A DNA stretch of 64,000 bases from Loki-b32 sp048885765 (lineage in GTDB: Archaea > Asgardarchaeota > Lokiarchaeia > Sigyniarchaeales > SOKP01), in assembly GCA_048885765.1 (NCBI GenBank), contig JBHLLI010000003.1:1-64000 (forward strand). The letters run 5' to 3'. The notes under the pieces are model-generated. The model was given only the letters and a program-made list of their open reading frames with translations. It made no database searches and was not told where the DNA came from. Positions 8,557-18,673 of this stretch are shown piece after piece. Position 1 is the stretch's first letter. Each line of letters opens with the position of its first letter. The position numbers and the translations under genes were made by a program.

Positions 8557-11436
8557 ATGTCATTATCTCTTAAACAAAATGAAGTTAATTATTATAATCA
8601 ACCAATAGAGGAAATTCTAAAGGATTTAAATACAAATATTGAAACTGGATTAAATTCCTCTGAATTGAGTGAGCGGTATCAGATTGCAGGTTATAATGAA
8701 TTACCAAAAATTAAAAAATCTATCTGGAGGATATATCTTGCTCCAATTTTTAATTTTTTGATTGTAATTCTCTTAGTTTCTAGTGTCATAATTGTAATAT
8801 TAGGTTCTCCTGGTGAAACAGTTATCACATTTACAGTTGTAATAATTAACTCAATTACTGCTATAATTCAACAACACCGTGCTCAGAAGGCCTTAGAATC
8901 TTTAAGAGAGATATCTGCTTTAAAGTCAACTGTTTTAAGAGATGGAAAGCGGATTGAAATCAGTACAAAAGATATTGTTCCAGGAGATATAGTTATTTTA
9001 AATCAAGGAGATAAAATCCCTGCTGATGGTAGAATAATAGAGTTTACGAATTTTAGTGTTGATGAGGCGCCCCTAACTGGAGAAAGTGAACCCGTTGAAA
9101 AAGATAGTTCTATTTTAGAAAGTGTAAATATACCTCTTCAAAATCAATCTAATATGGTATTTATGGGAACATTTGTACGAACGGGTAAAGCCAAAGAATT
9201 AGTAACGGGAACAGGCATAAAAACAGAAATTGGTAAAATCTCTCAGACTCTAAATGAAATGGGTAGTATTGAAGATATTCCTTTAACAAGAAAACTGAAT
9301 CATTTAGGACATATACTTGGAATTCTTGTATTAATCAATCTTGTCATTTTGTTAGGATCTAAACTCATAATACTAGCAATTCAAGGAAATTTGTTTCAAA
9401 ATTTTATTATTGAGGCGATTACGGATTCAGTAATAAGATCAATGAACATTGTGCCTATAAATCTTCCATTGCTTTCCACATTAGTTCTTATTACAGGCGT
9501 TTTAACCATGGCTCATAGTGGAGTTATAATTAAAAATTTATCAGCAATCGAATCTTTAGGGCGAGTTTCAGTAATTTGTTCAGATAAGACAGGGACAATT
9601 ACTAAAAATGAGATGACCGTTGAAAAATTTTGGATAAATGAACAAGAATATGAGGTTACTGGATCTGGATACAATGCTGATGGGCAAATTTTCGAAAATC
9701 ATACACCAATAGACTTAAGTTCCAATGCAACATTTATGAAATTCCTTAATTCTATTGTAATAAATAATAATGCGATTTTAGAATTTGAAGATGTTAGGGT
9801 TAAGTTAAAAGATGTTAAAGAAAAAGCGATAAGAAGAGCTATAGGATCACCCACAGAAGCAGCTTTGTTAGTACTGACTGAAAAAGCCGGCTTGTATACT
9901 TATGACATTGAAAAACAATTTACAAAGTTTGAGGAATTTTCTTTCAGTTCAGAAGAAAAAATAATGACAACTATAAGTAAGAATAAAAGAGATAATGATG
10001 AAGTTTTAGCATTTTCAAAAGGCGCACCTGAAAAAGTTCTCTCACTATCTTCACAAATTGAGATTAACGGGGAATTGAAAGATTTAGATTTACTTTATAA
10101 GAATTCAATTCTTGAAATGATCAATAAGCATGCAGAACAAGGATTTAGGACATTAGGAATTGCTTATCGAATACTAAATAAAATAAATGGATTAAAGAGA
10201 GAGGAGGTTGAAAAAGACTTAATTTTTCTTGGTTTTGTGTCTATTATGGATCCTCCACGTCCAGGTGTTAAAAAAGCTGTTGAAGAGTGCCAAAAAGGAG
10301 GTATAAAAGTAGTTATGGTGACTGGAGATCATCCTGCAACAGCAAAAACCATTGCTTCACAAATGGGTATTTTTAAAGAAGGAGATATAGTGACAATGGG
10401 AAATCAAATAGAAAATAAACCCTTAAAAGAATTTAATAATACATCGGTGTTTGCTAGAGTTGAACCTAATGATAAAGAAATAATAGTGGAAAATTATCAA
10501 AAACAAGGATTTATATGTGCTATGACAGGTGATGGGATCAATGATGCCCCCGCTCTGAAGTTAGCAAACGCAGGAGTTGCGATGGGTATTACGGGAACTG
10601 ATTTAGCTAAAGAAACTTCTGATATGGTAATTACCGATGATAATTTTTCTTCAATCAAGCAAGGTGTTAAGACTGGACGGGGAATCTTTGCTAAAATAAG
10701 GACCATTATATTCTTTTTTATATGTACCAATATTGTTGAAGGAATCGTCTTTTTCACTTTCGAATTTTTGGAACCTTTCACTGGATTCGAACTTTTTGCA
10801 TCAAATTGGCAACACATTTACATTTTTGGTATAGTTCATTCTCTTCCTTCTTTAGCACTAGTAATTGATACACCTCCGAAAGATATAATGAACGAACCGC
10901 CCAGAGATGAAGAGCAACTTTTAAATAAGAATTTATGGATTATGTTATTAATTCAAACTTTTCTATTTGGATTAGGATTAATATTAGCACTCCAATTAAC
11001 GTTAGGTGAGATAATTCCCTTAAATCAATGGAATTTGAATCCAAATTTAAGTTATCTCGTGCCATTTAGTACTCATTCTGAGTTAGTAGCGGGGAAAGCC
11101 AGAACTATGTTTATCACAACAATATTCATCGTAGAAGCTAATTTTATCTGGACCTTTAGGAGACCAAATAAATCTCTCTATAGAACGTTTAAAGAAGAAT
11201 TAAGTTATTCCCTATTGGTAGTATGTTTATTTACCATGGCGTTACATGTATTATATATTTTATTCTCCTATGCGGTTAATCATTATGTCAATGTCGAATT
11301 TGGATTAAATTTACAGATAAATTTCATGTTTCTAAGTGGAACAGATTGGCTAATATGCATTTTGCTCGCATTACCGGGGTTTGTAGGCGTTGAAATATTT
11401 AAATATTATGCGCGAAAAAGAAAAATACATTTTTAA
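8557..11436 (+). CDS. P-type cation-transporting ATPase (tandem copy 1)
   Basis: The 959-residue integral membrane protein has the full P2/P3-type plan. It has an N-terminal cation-ATPase domain (residues 10-75), an actuator domain with TGES at 174-177, a phosphorylation site CSDKTGTIT with Asp343, a KGAPEKV nucleotide-domain motif, and the hinge TGDGINDAPAL. About ten membrane helices are expected, with six after the P domain. TM4 carries PINLP (300-304) where Ca2+ pumps have PEGLP and H+ pumps PVGLP, so the ion cannot be assigned. It is followed at 124 bases by a paralogue in the same direction. Confidence 0.88.
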   Translation: MSLSLKQNEVNYYNQPIEEILKDLNTNIETGLNSSELSERYQIAGYNELPKIKKSIWRIYLAPIFNFLIVILLVSSVIIVILGSPGETVITFTVVIINSITAIIQQHRAQKALESLREISALKSTVLRDGKRIEISTKDIVPGDIVILNQGDKIPADGRIIEFTNFSVDEAPLTGESEPVEKDSSILESVNIPLQNQSNMVFMGTFVRTGKAKELVTGTGIKTEIGKISQTLNEMGSIEDIPLTRKLNHLGHILGILVLINLVILLGSKLIILAIQGNLFQNFIIEAITDSVIRSMNIVPINLPLLSTLVLITGVLTMAHSGVIIKNLSAIESLGRVSVICSDKTGTITKNEMTVEKFWINEQEYEVTGSGYNADGQIFENHTPIDLSSNATFMKFLNSIVINNNAILEFEDVRVKLKDVKEKAIRRAIGSPTEAALLVLTEKAGLYTYDIEKQFTKFEEFSFSSEEKIMTTISKNKRDNDEVLAFSKGAPEKVLSLSSQIEINGELKDLDLLYKNSILEMINKHAEQGFRTLGIAYRILNKINGLKREEVEKDLIFLGFVSIMDPPRPGVKKAVEECQKGGIKVVMVTGDHPATAKTIASQMGIFKEGDIVTMGNQIENKPLKEFNNTSVFARVEPNDKEIIVENYQKQGFICAMTGDGINDAPALKLANAGVAMGITGTDLAKETSDMVITDDNFSSIKQGVKTGRGIFAKIRTIIFFFICTNIVEGIVFFTFEFLEPFTGFELFASNWQHIYIFGIVHSLPSLALVIDTPPKDIMNEPPRDEEQLLNKNLWIMLLIQTFLFGLGLILALQLTLGEIIPLNQWNLNPNLSYLVPFSTHSELVAGKARTMFITTIFIVEANFIWTFRRPNKSLYRTFKEELSYSLLVVCLFTMALHVLYILFSYAVNHYVNVEFGLNLQINFMFLSGTDWLICILLALPGFVGVEIFKYYARKRKIHF

Positions 11437-11560
11437 TTTCCCTTAAATAGAAATATCTAATTTTTTAAATCATGATTATTATAGGTTATTTATTATATTG
11501 ATAAGAATTTTGAATTCGATTATTTTTTAATTTTATACTAAAAATTGTGGAAGAACCACT

Positions 11561-14458
11561 ATGGAATCTACAGAAAAAAATTATTATAATCTTGAATTAG
11601 ACCAAATTTACAAAGATCTTCAAGCGAATCCTGAAAAAGGACTAAGTGAAAAAGAAGCTAGAACAAGGCAACAAAAATATGGTTATAATGAAATACCAAA
11701 AGTATCTAAAGGATTTGTCAAAATATATCTTGCTCCCTTATTTAATTGGTTAATTGTAATTTATCTAATTGGATCTGTGATTTTATTTTTAGCAGCCGTA
11801 TTTGGAGGAGAGGGATCTCTAATGTTTATTGGTTTGACATTAGGGATAGTCTTTTTGAATTGTCTTGTTGCTATTATTCAACAATATAGAGCAACAAAAA
11901 AGCTTAAAGCATTACGTGAATTAACTGCTCCTACTTCTACTATAATTAGGGATGGTCAAAAGCAAGAAATCCCTACAAAAGAAATTGTAGTTGGAGATTT
12001 ATTAGTTTTAAATCAGGGTGATAAGATACCCGCTGATTCTCGAATAATTGACTCTTATAATATGGTTGTAAATGAAGCTTCATTGACGGGAGAGTCTGAA
12101 CCAGTAAGAAAATTAGAAAAAGGTATAGCTCTACAAAAGAAAGACATATCGATCGGAGAACGAAGTAATATGGTGTTTTATGGAACTTTTATAAGTACAG
12201 GAAATGGGAAAGCAATTGTAGTAAAAATAGGGGGTGATACCGAAATTGGTAAAATTTCTCATGGATTAGAAGAAGCTGGTACAAGCGAGATTCCAATACG
12301 ACAGAAAATGAATCATTTTGGAAAGTGGTTAGGATTAACAATTTTTATCTTTTGGTTTATAACAGTTATGATTATTTTTGTTGCAAGTGCCTTTACTAGG
12401 TTTGATATTGTAGGAAGTATGAATTCTGCTTTAGATCTTATGCCTCTTAACATTCCGCTACTATCAACTATTATTTTGATTACAGGAGTTTTAGCTATGG
12501 CACGCCATGGTGTTATTATACGAAATCTTGCCTCTGTTGATAGTCTAGGGCGAGTAAGTGTGGTTTGTTCGGATAAGACTGGCACTTTAACGAAAAATCA
12601 GATGTCAATACAGCATGTCTGGACAAATGGTTCTATTTTTAGAGTAACTGGAAGCGGTTATACACCTGAGGGTGATATTATTCTCATGGATAATCCAAAA
12701 AATCCTGCTTATGTTAAACACATCAATGAATACAAATACCTGAAGTTATTATTAACTGCGGGTTTCTTAAATAACAATTCCGCACTAATTAAAAATGAAA
12801 TAGAGGTTGCGGGCAAGATTATTCCTAAATGGGACGTTGTTGGTTCTCCTACAGAAGGAGCTCTAATGGTTTTATTTCAGAAAGGTATGGGTGATTATCT
12901 TCTTGATGATTTTGAAGCAATTACTGAATATCCTTTTGATTCGTCTGTAAAGAGAATGACTAAACTTTATAAACGAGAATTGGAATATTATTCATTCACT
13001 AAAGGTGCAAGTGAAGTATTAATCCCCCTATGTACTAAAATAATATATAATGATGCAGAAATTGAATTTACTCAAGAAATTAAAGATAAAATATTAGAAA
13101 TTGCAAATATATACGCAAATCAAGGTTATAGAATATTAAGTTTATGTTATAAAGTAATGGATATTATACCCCCCGAAGGAGATGAAGGAAGAAAAGTAAG
13201 CGAATCTGATATGATCTACATTGGTTTTGTAACTATTCTAGATCCTCCAAGAGAAGGAGTTAAAGAATCTGTAAAGCAATGCCATGAAGCAGGAGTAGAT
13301 GTTGTAATGATCACAGGAGATTCTCCTGCTACTGCCCACGCAATTGCATCTCAAATTGACATTATAACTGACGATAATGAAACAGTTAAAGAGGGTAGAA
13401 TGGTAAAAGATATTGAAAGTTTTGAAGAATTCAATTCAACTAAAGTATTTGCGAGAGTTTCACCAGAACATAAAGAAGATATTGTTGAAAAATATCAAGA
13501 AGAAAGAAAAGTGGTTGCTATGACGGGAGATGGTGTAAACGATGCTTTAGCACTAAATATGGCTGATGTTGGAATTGCTATGGGTATAACAGGTACTGAT
13601 GTCGCTAAAGAAGCCTCTGATATGGTTATATCTGACGATTCATTTAATTCAATTGTTACTGGTATTCATCAAGGAAGAGGAATATTTGCTAGAATCCGTG
13701 CTATGGTTTTCTTTTATATCTGTATTAATATATTTGAAGGTCTAGTGCAATTCATATTGTTTGTAATATTAGAATTACCTTATTTCCTAAACACAGAATT
13801 TTACCTTCAATGGATATTTCTCACTATAACAGTTCATACTTTTCCAGGATTAATTCTTACTTTTGACACTACTTCTAAAGATGTAATGAAAGAAAAGCCA
13901 CGTGATTCTGAAGAAATACTTTCTAAAAATACATTTATTCTATTGTTTGTTTTTGGAATTTTGCTTTCAGTAAGCATGGTATTGGTTTATTTCATAACTT
14001 TCAGTGGATTATATCCTGTTTTTCCGGAAAACCTAGTTCCCGGATACCTCTATTATGATGGTAGTTTCCTACCAACAGAAATTGATGGGATGCCAGTAAC
14101 CTTACCACAACTTCAAGTTATTGGCAAAACACTAACAATGTTAATGTGTACTCTTTTTATATGTGAATCCATGCTTGTATTTCAAATAAGACGACCAAAT
14201 AAATCATTAATTAAGAGTCTAATTGAAGATCGGAATAAGTTTATGTTTATCCTAATCGGCTTTGTATTTTTCATTTTTATATCAGTTTTATATATACCTG
14301 GTGTTCAAATTTTCTTAGCACAAGAATTAGGGATCAATTTTATGTTTATGTATTTAACTGGAATTGATTGGTTAGTGTGTTTCTTAATTTCTTTAATCTG
14401 CATCGCAGGTTTTGAAATTGTCAAATTTATCACCCGTAAGATGGATATTAAATTCTAA
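11561..14458 (+). CDS. P-type cation-transporting ATPase (tandem copy 2)
   Basis: The 965-residue paralogue of the preceding gene has the same architecture. TGES is at 176-179, the phosphorylated Asp338 is in CSDKTGTLT, and TM4 has PLNIP at 295-299. In the hinge, the usual TGDGxNDAPAL reads TGDGVNDALAL (Leu663 instead of proline). The two copies differ most in the nucleotide domain and the last extracellular loop, where copy 2 has an insert around residues 820-850. The tandem arrangement suggests duplication followed by change of function, or a heteromeric or alternately used pair. The transported ion is unknown. Confidence 0.87.
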   Translation: MESTEKNYYNLELDQIYKDLQANPEKGLSEKEARTRQQKYGYNEIPKVSKGFVKIYLAPLFNWLIVIYLIGSVILFLAAVFGGEGSLMFIGLTLGIVFLNCLVAIIQQYRATKKLKALRELTAPTSTIIRDGQKQEIPTKEIVVGDLLVLNQGDKIPADSRIIDSYNMVVNEASLTGESEPVRKLEKGIALQKKDISIGERSNMVFYGTFISTGNGKAIVVKIGGDTEIGKISHGLEEAGTSEIPIRQKMNHFGKWLGLTIFIFWFITVMIIFVASAFTRFDIVGSMNSALDLMPLNIPLLSTIILITGVLAMARHGVIIRNLASVDSLGRVSVVCSDKTGTLTKNQMSIQHVWTNGSIFRVTGSGYTPEGDIILMDNPKNPAYVKHINEYKYLKLLLTAGFLNNNSALIKNEIEVAGKIIPKWDVVGSPTEGALMVLFQKGMGDYLLDDFEAITEYPFDSSVKRMTKLYKRELEYYSFTKGASEVLIPLCTKIIYNDAEIEFTQEIKDKILEIANIYANQGYRILSLCYKVMDIIPPEGDEGRKVSESDMIYIGFVTILDPPREGVKESVKQCHEAGVDVVMITGDSPATAHAIASQIDIITDDNETVKEGRMVKDIESFEEFNSTKVFARVSPEHKEDIVEKYQEERKVVAMTGDGVNDALALNMADVGIAMGITGTDVAKEASDMVISDDSFNSIVTGIHQGRGIFARIRAMVFFYICINIFEGLVQFILFVILELPYFLNTEFYLQWIFLTITVHTFPGLILTFDTTSKDVMKEKPRDSEEILSKNTFILLFVFGILLSVSMVLVYFITFSGLYPVFPENLVPGYLYYDGSFLPTEIDGMPVTLPQLQVIGKTLTMLMCTLFICESMLVFQIRRPNKSLIKSLIEDRNKFMFILIGFVFFIFISVLYIPGVQIFLAQELGINFMFMYLTGIDWLVCFLISLICIAGFEIVKFITRKMDIKF

Positions 14459-14537
14459 AATTCCCATATTTTATTTTCTTCTTTTAAATATCATATTTAT
14501 ACAAAATTTTTTATTTAGAAATTAATTAACTCATTCT

Positions 14538-15086
14538 ATGTTAGAGGGTAAGAGAGTTAAACTAGGACCTATTAAAAGGGATTATATAGATTTATTTCTC
14601 AAATGGTTTAATGATCCTGAAATACTTCAATATCTAGCAGGATTTCTTCCAATGACTCGAATGGCTGAAGAAGAATGGATGGAGAATTTAAAAAATCGAG
14701 ATGATACAATCCGTTTTTCAATTATAATTCCTCAAGAAGATGGTTCGGAAAAGCTAATTGGAAATTGTGGGATACATAATATTGATTGGAAAAACCGAGT
14801 TGCAGACGTAGGAATAGTAATAGGAGAAAAAGAATATCAGAATAAAGGACTTGGAACTGAAGCGATGAAACTTTTGTTAGAATATGCTTTCAATACGGTA
14901 AATTTACACAGAATAGAATTATATGCTTATGAATATAATCTTAGAGCCATAAAATCGTATACTAAGGTTGGATTCATTGAAGAGGGACGAAGAAGGCAAT
15001 TTATGTATTTTAAAGGAAAATATTATGATGCAATCTTGATGGGTATACTAGCAGAAGAATGGAATGATAGAAGAAATAAGGATTAA
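14538..15086 (+). CDS. GNAT N-acetyltransferase, RimJ/RimL-like
   Basis: This 182-residue protein has the GNAT fold. An N-terminal EGKRVKLGPI strand is followed by a central acetyl-CoA-binding motif, EYQNKGLGTEAMKLLLEYAF (the R/Q-x-x-G-x-G/A loop), and the strand-helix NLHRIELYAYEYNLRAIKSY, typical of the RimJ/RimL branch. Such enzymes acetylate protein N-termini, polyamines or antibiotics; the substrate is not evident. It follows the two P-type ATPases on the same strand with a 79-base gap and converges on the LLM oxidoreductase gene 3 bases further on. Confidence 0.87.
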   Translation: MLEGKRVKLGPIKRDYIDLFLKWFNDPEILQYLAGFLPMTRMAEEEWMENLKNRDDTIRFSIIIPQEDGSEKLIGNCGIHNIDWKNRVADVGIVIGEKEYQNKGLGTEAMKLLLEYAFNTVNLHRIELYAYEYNLRAIKSYTKVGFIEEGRRRQFMYFKGKYYDAILMGILAEEWNDRRNKD

Positions 15087-15089
15087 TAT

Positions 15090-16136
15090 TTATTTATCTA
15101 GTTCTTTAAAATATGGAATAATCTTATCCCGAAAGATTTCATATACTTGATTAACATCAGGACCTCGATTCATAAGTATCATAGATGTTGCCCCTGCTTC
15201 TTTATATTTTTCAATGCTTGAAATAACATCATCAGTAGAACCCAAACAATTAGTGTCTTCGAGGATAGTCTCAGGAAGATTATCCACACATGATAATTGT
15301 TCATTAGCATCTTTTACTTGCATATCAAAATTATGGATTGTATAATCAGTTGGAAGCCCCAGATCGGGATAAATTTGATTAGTTTTTGTTGGATTGAGTA
15401 CATAAGTCGCTTTAAAAAACTCACAACGCTTAACAGTATTTTCTGGATTATCATTATCAATAGCTACAAAACAATTATAGGCATAATCAATATCTTGTGG
15501 ATTACGACCGCCATTTTTAGCAGCTTCAACAATTTCTCTCTTATTTTCTTTAAAAGATTTTGGAGATTCTACAAAAGGATACCATCCATCACCTAATTCA
15601 CCTGTCATTTGTCGAGTCTTGGGACCATTAGCAGCTATATATATAGGCGGTGTTTTCTGAATCGGCTTAACTTGGATATAAGCCCTGTGAATATTACCCC
15701 AAAAATCGCTTTTTCTACTCACTTTACGTTTTGTCCAAAATTCTCTCAATAATTCTATATACTCCCGTAATTTTGTTATAGTTTTTTCACGATTCAACCC
15801 ATACATATCAATATTCATCTTTTCACCAGCACCCACCCCAATCATAGCCCTTCCATTCGATATTTGATCCAAAGTTGCAACCTTTTGAGCCATTAAAGCA
15901 GGATGGAATCGATGAGGATCTGATACTCCTGTACATAATTTAACTTTACTTGTAATCATCGCTATTGAAGTGAGAAACATAAATGCGTCATAGCACGTTC
16001 CAGGACCTGGGGGTAGCATTACAGTATGATCTGCATAAAATACATATTCAAAACCGCATTGCTCTGCCTTTTTAGCACCTTCATACATGTAATCAAGTCG
16101 AGGAGTTGGAACTGGAATTGAAAATCCAAACTTCAT
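15090..16136 (-). CDS. LLM-class (F420-type) oxidoreductase
   Basis: I start the protein at the ATG at 16136 (MKFGFSIPVPTPR), the typical first beta strand of luciferase-like monooxygenase-fold proteins; the frame is open for 12 more codons upstream to 16172. The YADHTVMLPP, KLCTGVSDPHRFHPALMAQK and GRAMIGVGAGEK segments are conserved features of the TIM barrel in archaeal F420-dependent enzymes. These proteins transfer hydride between F420H2 and an organic substrate that cannot be predicted here. A second LLM protein is encoded divergently at 16257 and differs strongly in sequence, so they probably have separate substrates. Confidence 0.83.
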   Translation of the reverse strand: MKFGFSIPVPTPRLDYMYEGAKKAEQCGFEYVFYADHTVMLPPGPGTCYDAFMFLTSIAMITSKVKLCTGVSDPHRFHPALMAQKVATLDQISNGRAMIGVGAGEKMNIDMYGLNREKTITKLREYIELLREFWTKRKVSRKSDFWGNIHRAYIQVKPIQKTPPIYIAANGPKTRQMTGELGDGWYPFVESPKSFKENKREIVEAAKNGGRNPQDIDYAYNCFVAIDNDNPENTVKRCEFFKATYVLNPTKTNQIYPDLGLPTDYTIHNFDMQVKDANEQLSCVDNLPETILEDTNCLGSTDDVISSIEKYKEAGATSMILMNRGPDVNQVYEIFRDKIIPYFKELDK

Positions 16137-16256
16137 AATTGCATAAATTATCTGAATCTTAAAAACTTCCATATTCTCATTTACAAATTAAAAGGATAAG
16201 TTATAAATTGATTTTAGATGATATATTTTTAGAATTAAATTTTTGAAAGTGATATT

Positions 16257-17387
16257 ATGGATATTAGTGATGTTAAAATCGGTACCGAAGGAAGTTTTAT
16301 TGGTCCTTTTGAAGACGGGATAGCCCAAGTAAAGAGAATAGAAGAGAATGGGTATGATTCAGTTTGGTTTGCAGACCATATAATGGGTTGGACCCCAGAA
16401 AGCATATGGACTCCTGATATTATTAGAGCTGCTGAATTTATACATAGCCCCCACATATTTCATGAAGTTTATTCTGTCATGGCAGTAGCAGCTTGGAATA
16501 CTAATAGAATTAAATTAGGAACAAGTGTCACCGAAACTTTTCGAAGGCATCCTGCTGTTTTAGCCCAAACTTTATTGTCTCAAGATCATATCTCTAAAGG
16601 GAGGGCAATTCTAGGTATAGGAACGGGAGAGGGTGAGAATGTAATACCTTATGGAATTAAATGGGAAGACCCTGTAGGTAGATTAGAAGAATCTCTAAAA
16701 ATTATTAGGTTGTTATGGGAAAGCGAAGAAAAAGTGAATTTTGAGGGAAAATATTGGAAATTAAAAAACGCAGTTCTCTCTCTAAGACCGTATAAAAAAA
16801 GAAAATATCCTCCAATTTGGATCGCTGCACATGGACCTAAAATGCTTGATTTAACTGGAAGATTGGGTGATGGTTGGCTTCCAGCTTATTCTGATCCTGC
16901 AGCATATAAATATAAACTTGACCAAATTAAAAAATCAGCTAAAAAAGCAGATAGAGATCCTGAGAAAATTGTTCCCGCACTTTTTAGTTATCTTTTAATT
17001 GATGAAGAACATAATGTTTGCGATGATATGCTTGAACATCCTGTAATAAAAAACCAATTTTTAACAATGCCTCCTGCCATGTATAAAAATTATGATGCAA
17101 TTCATCCTTTTGGTGAAGACTTTTATGGATTACTTAAATACATTCCCTCTGAATATGATAAAGATACTATATTGAAAGCAATAAATAAAATCCCAACAAA
17201 AATGTGTGATGATAATACTCTGCATGGAACTCCTGATGATGTTATTAGCAGAATTGAAGAATATGCCAAAGTAGGTTTAAAACATATTGCAATTTATAAT
17301 GTAACATATTTAGCAGATGTTACTAAAATTAAAAGTTCATTTGGTTTGATGAAAAAAGTATTACAATATTTCCACGATGAGAAATAG
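16257..17387 (+). CDS. LLM-class (F420-type) oxidoreductase
   Basis: The 376-residue TIM-barrel protein carries LLM hallmarks: DSVWFADHIMGW, IKLGTSVTETFRRHPAVLAQ, GRAILGIGTGEGENVIPYG and PPIWIAAHGPKMLDLTG. It resembles archaeal F420-dependent enzymes of the methylene-tetrahydromethanopterin reductase/glucose-6-phosphate dehydrogenase superfamily but is too long and divergent for me to call Mer. It is followed after 6-15 bases by a TatD-like hydrolase, so the two are probably one operon. It is divergent from another LLM gene. Confidence 0.85.
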   Translation: MDISDVKIGTEGSFIGPFEDGIAQVKRIEENGYDSVWFADHIMGWTPESIWTPDIIRAAEFIHSPHIFHEVYSVMAVAAWNTNRIKLGTSVTETFRRHPAVLAQTLLSQDHISKGRAILGIGTGEGENVIPYGIKWEDPVGRLEESLKIIRLLWESEEKVNFEGKYWKLKNAVLSLRPYKKRKYPPIWIAAHGPKMLDLTGRLGDGWLPAYSDPAAYKYKLDQIKKSAKKADRDPEKIVPALFSYLLIDEEHNVCDDMLEHPVIKNQFLTMPPAMYKNYDAIHPFGEDFYGLLKYIPSEYDKDTILKAINKIPTKMCDDNTLHGTPDDVISRIEEYAKVGLKHIAIYNVTYLADVTKIKSSFGLMKKVLQYFHDEK

Positions 17388-17402
17388 AAAGGATTGATAG
17401 AT

Positions 17403-18236
17403 TTGTACATTGATTGTCATGCCCACATATTTTTTAGCCCGATTCCTAAAGAATCTATAGATAAAGATATCGAGGGCGAAATACCAGAACCCACCATAGA
17501 CTTTATAAATAGAATGATATCCAATGCAAAAAAGAAAGGAGTTAGCCGATTTGTTGGAGTTATTAGTAATCCAAGTGATTTTTCCAGACACAAAGAACAA
17601 TTGCAGTTTGGAAATATTATAAATATAATTGGAATCTCAAGAAATAATTTAATGGAAGACCAATCATATTTAATCTCTCTTTTAAAAAACGAAATTGAGG
17701 CTAATATACCTAATGGGATTGGTGAAATTGGGTTGGATACATACGATTTTGATAAATTAAATGAGCAAGAAAAAAACCAATTTAAGATTAAACAGCAGGA
17801 ATTATTTGCAAAACAAATAAGAATTGCCAAAGAATTTGATATACCTATAGTAGTTCATGCGGGCTATGGTACTGATAAAGATATTATGAACATTTTAAAA
17901 CAAGAACATGCAAATGATGTGGGAGGGCAAATACATGGATATATGTCTAAAGAGGATTTAGTTTCTGAACTACTTGATCAAGGTTTCTATTTTTCATTTG
18001 GCTATATTCATTCGAGAGAAGAGGAATTGAAAAGAATTCTTGAAATAACTCCTCCAGAAAAGATGCTAATTGAAACTGATTCTCCATATCATCTAATGGA
18101 ATCCCCTAAACGTTTTATTCTTCCAGAAGATGTAATTCAAATAACAAAGGAAATTGCTAAATTTAAGGAAATTGAACCTCAAGACCTTGCTAATATTGTC
18201 ATGAAAAATGCTAAAACACTTTTTAATTTCAGTTAA
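17403..18236 (+). CDS. TatD-like metal-dependent hydrolase
   Basis: I place the start at the TTG at 17403 because AAAGGA (17388-17393) is well spaced from it; an in-frame TTG at 17394 is too close. The 277-residue product shows TatD-family metal ligands: DCHAHIF, GEIGLDTYD, VVHAGYG, GQIHGYMS and IETDSPYHL. The family comprises Mg/Zn-dependent TIM-barrel hydrolases, often 3'-5' DNA exonucleases or, in branches, other phosphoesterases or amidohydrolases. It follows the LLM gene closely, so a role in small-molecule metabolism is also possible. It ends 3 bases from the convergent gene at 18240. Confidence 0.83.
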   Translation: MYIDCHAHIFFSPIPKESIDKDIEGEIPEPTIDFINRMISNAKKKGVSRFVGVISNPSDFSRHKEQLQFGNIINIIGISRNNLMEDQSYLISLLKNEIEANIPNGIGEIGLDTYDFDKLNEQEKNQFKIKQQELFAKQIRIAKEFDIPIVVHAGYGTDKDIMNILKQEHANDVGGQIHGYMSKEDLVSELLDQGFYFSFGYIHSREEELKRILEITPPEKMLIETDSPYHLMESPKRFILPEDVIQITKEIAKFKEIEPQDLANIVMKNAKTLFNFS

Positions 18237-18239
18237 AAA

Positions 18240-18572
18240 TTAGAAAATTGTAGTATGTTTTAGAAACACATTTTTTATCCTTTTCAACATTGATCCTTCT
18301 GCACCCCATGTTAATCCTAATATTCCATGTTTGCCTCCAGCAACAACAATTATCACCTGATATTTATTATCATAAATATGATCAATTATTATCGTAGCTG
18401 AAAGATTTGATTCAATTCTAAAGTAAAATTTTTCCGCAACAAGTATAATTGTTTTACCTTCATCATTTGTGTATTTAAACAAATTGTCCACTTCTCGATT
18501 AATATCTACAATTATATCATCTATATTTACTTGGTCAATTAATAATTTGTCAGTTTCCATTACTAAAATCAA
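18240..18572 (-). CDS. small alpha/beta protein of unknown function
   Basis: This 110-residue protein has no membrane segment. The last third has a glycine-containing strand-turn, VVAGGKHGILGLTWGAEGS, followed by a basic helix. The overall pattern resembles small DUF6054-like proteins, but I am not certain. M1 and M5 are both possible starts. It is convergent with the TatD-like gene and in the same direction as the deacetylase-like gene upstream (101-base gap). Confidence 0.5.
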   Translation of the reverse strand: MILVMETDKLLIDQVNIDDIIVDINREVDNLFKYTNDEGKTIILVAEKFYFRIESNLSATIIIDHIYDNKYQVIIVVAGGKHGILGLTWGAEGSMLKRIKNVFLKHTTIF

Positions 18573-18673
18573 CTTATTTGGTTTAGCCCTTAAATTAGTA
18601 ATAAAGATTTATCAATAAAAATGTAGGCACTCTAGTAAAGAAAATTCTTTTTTTAAAATCATAAAGTATAAAT

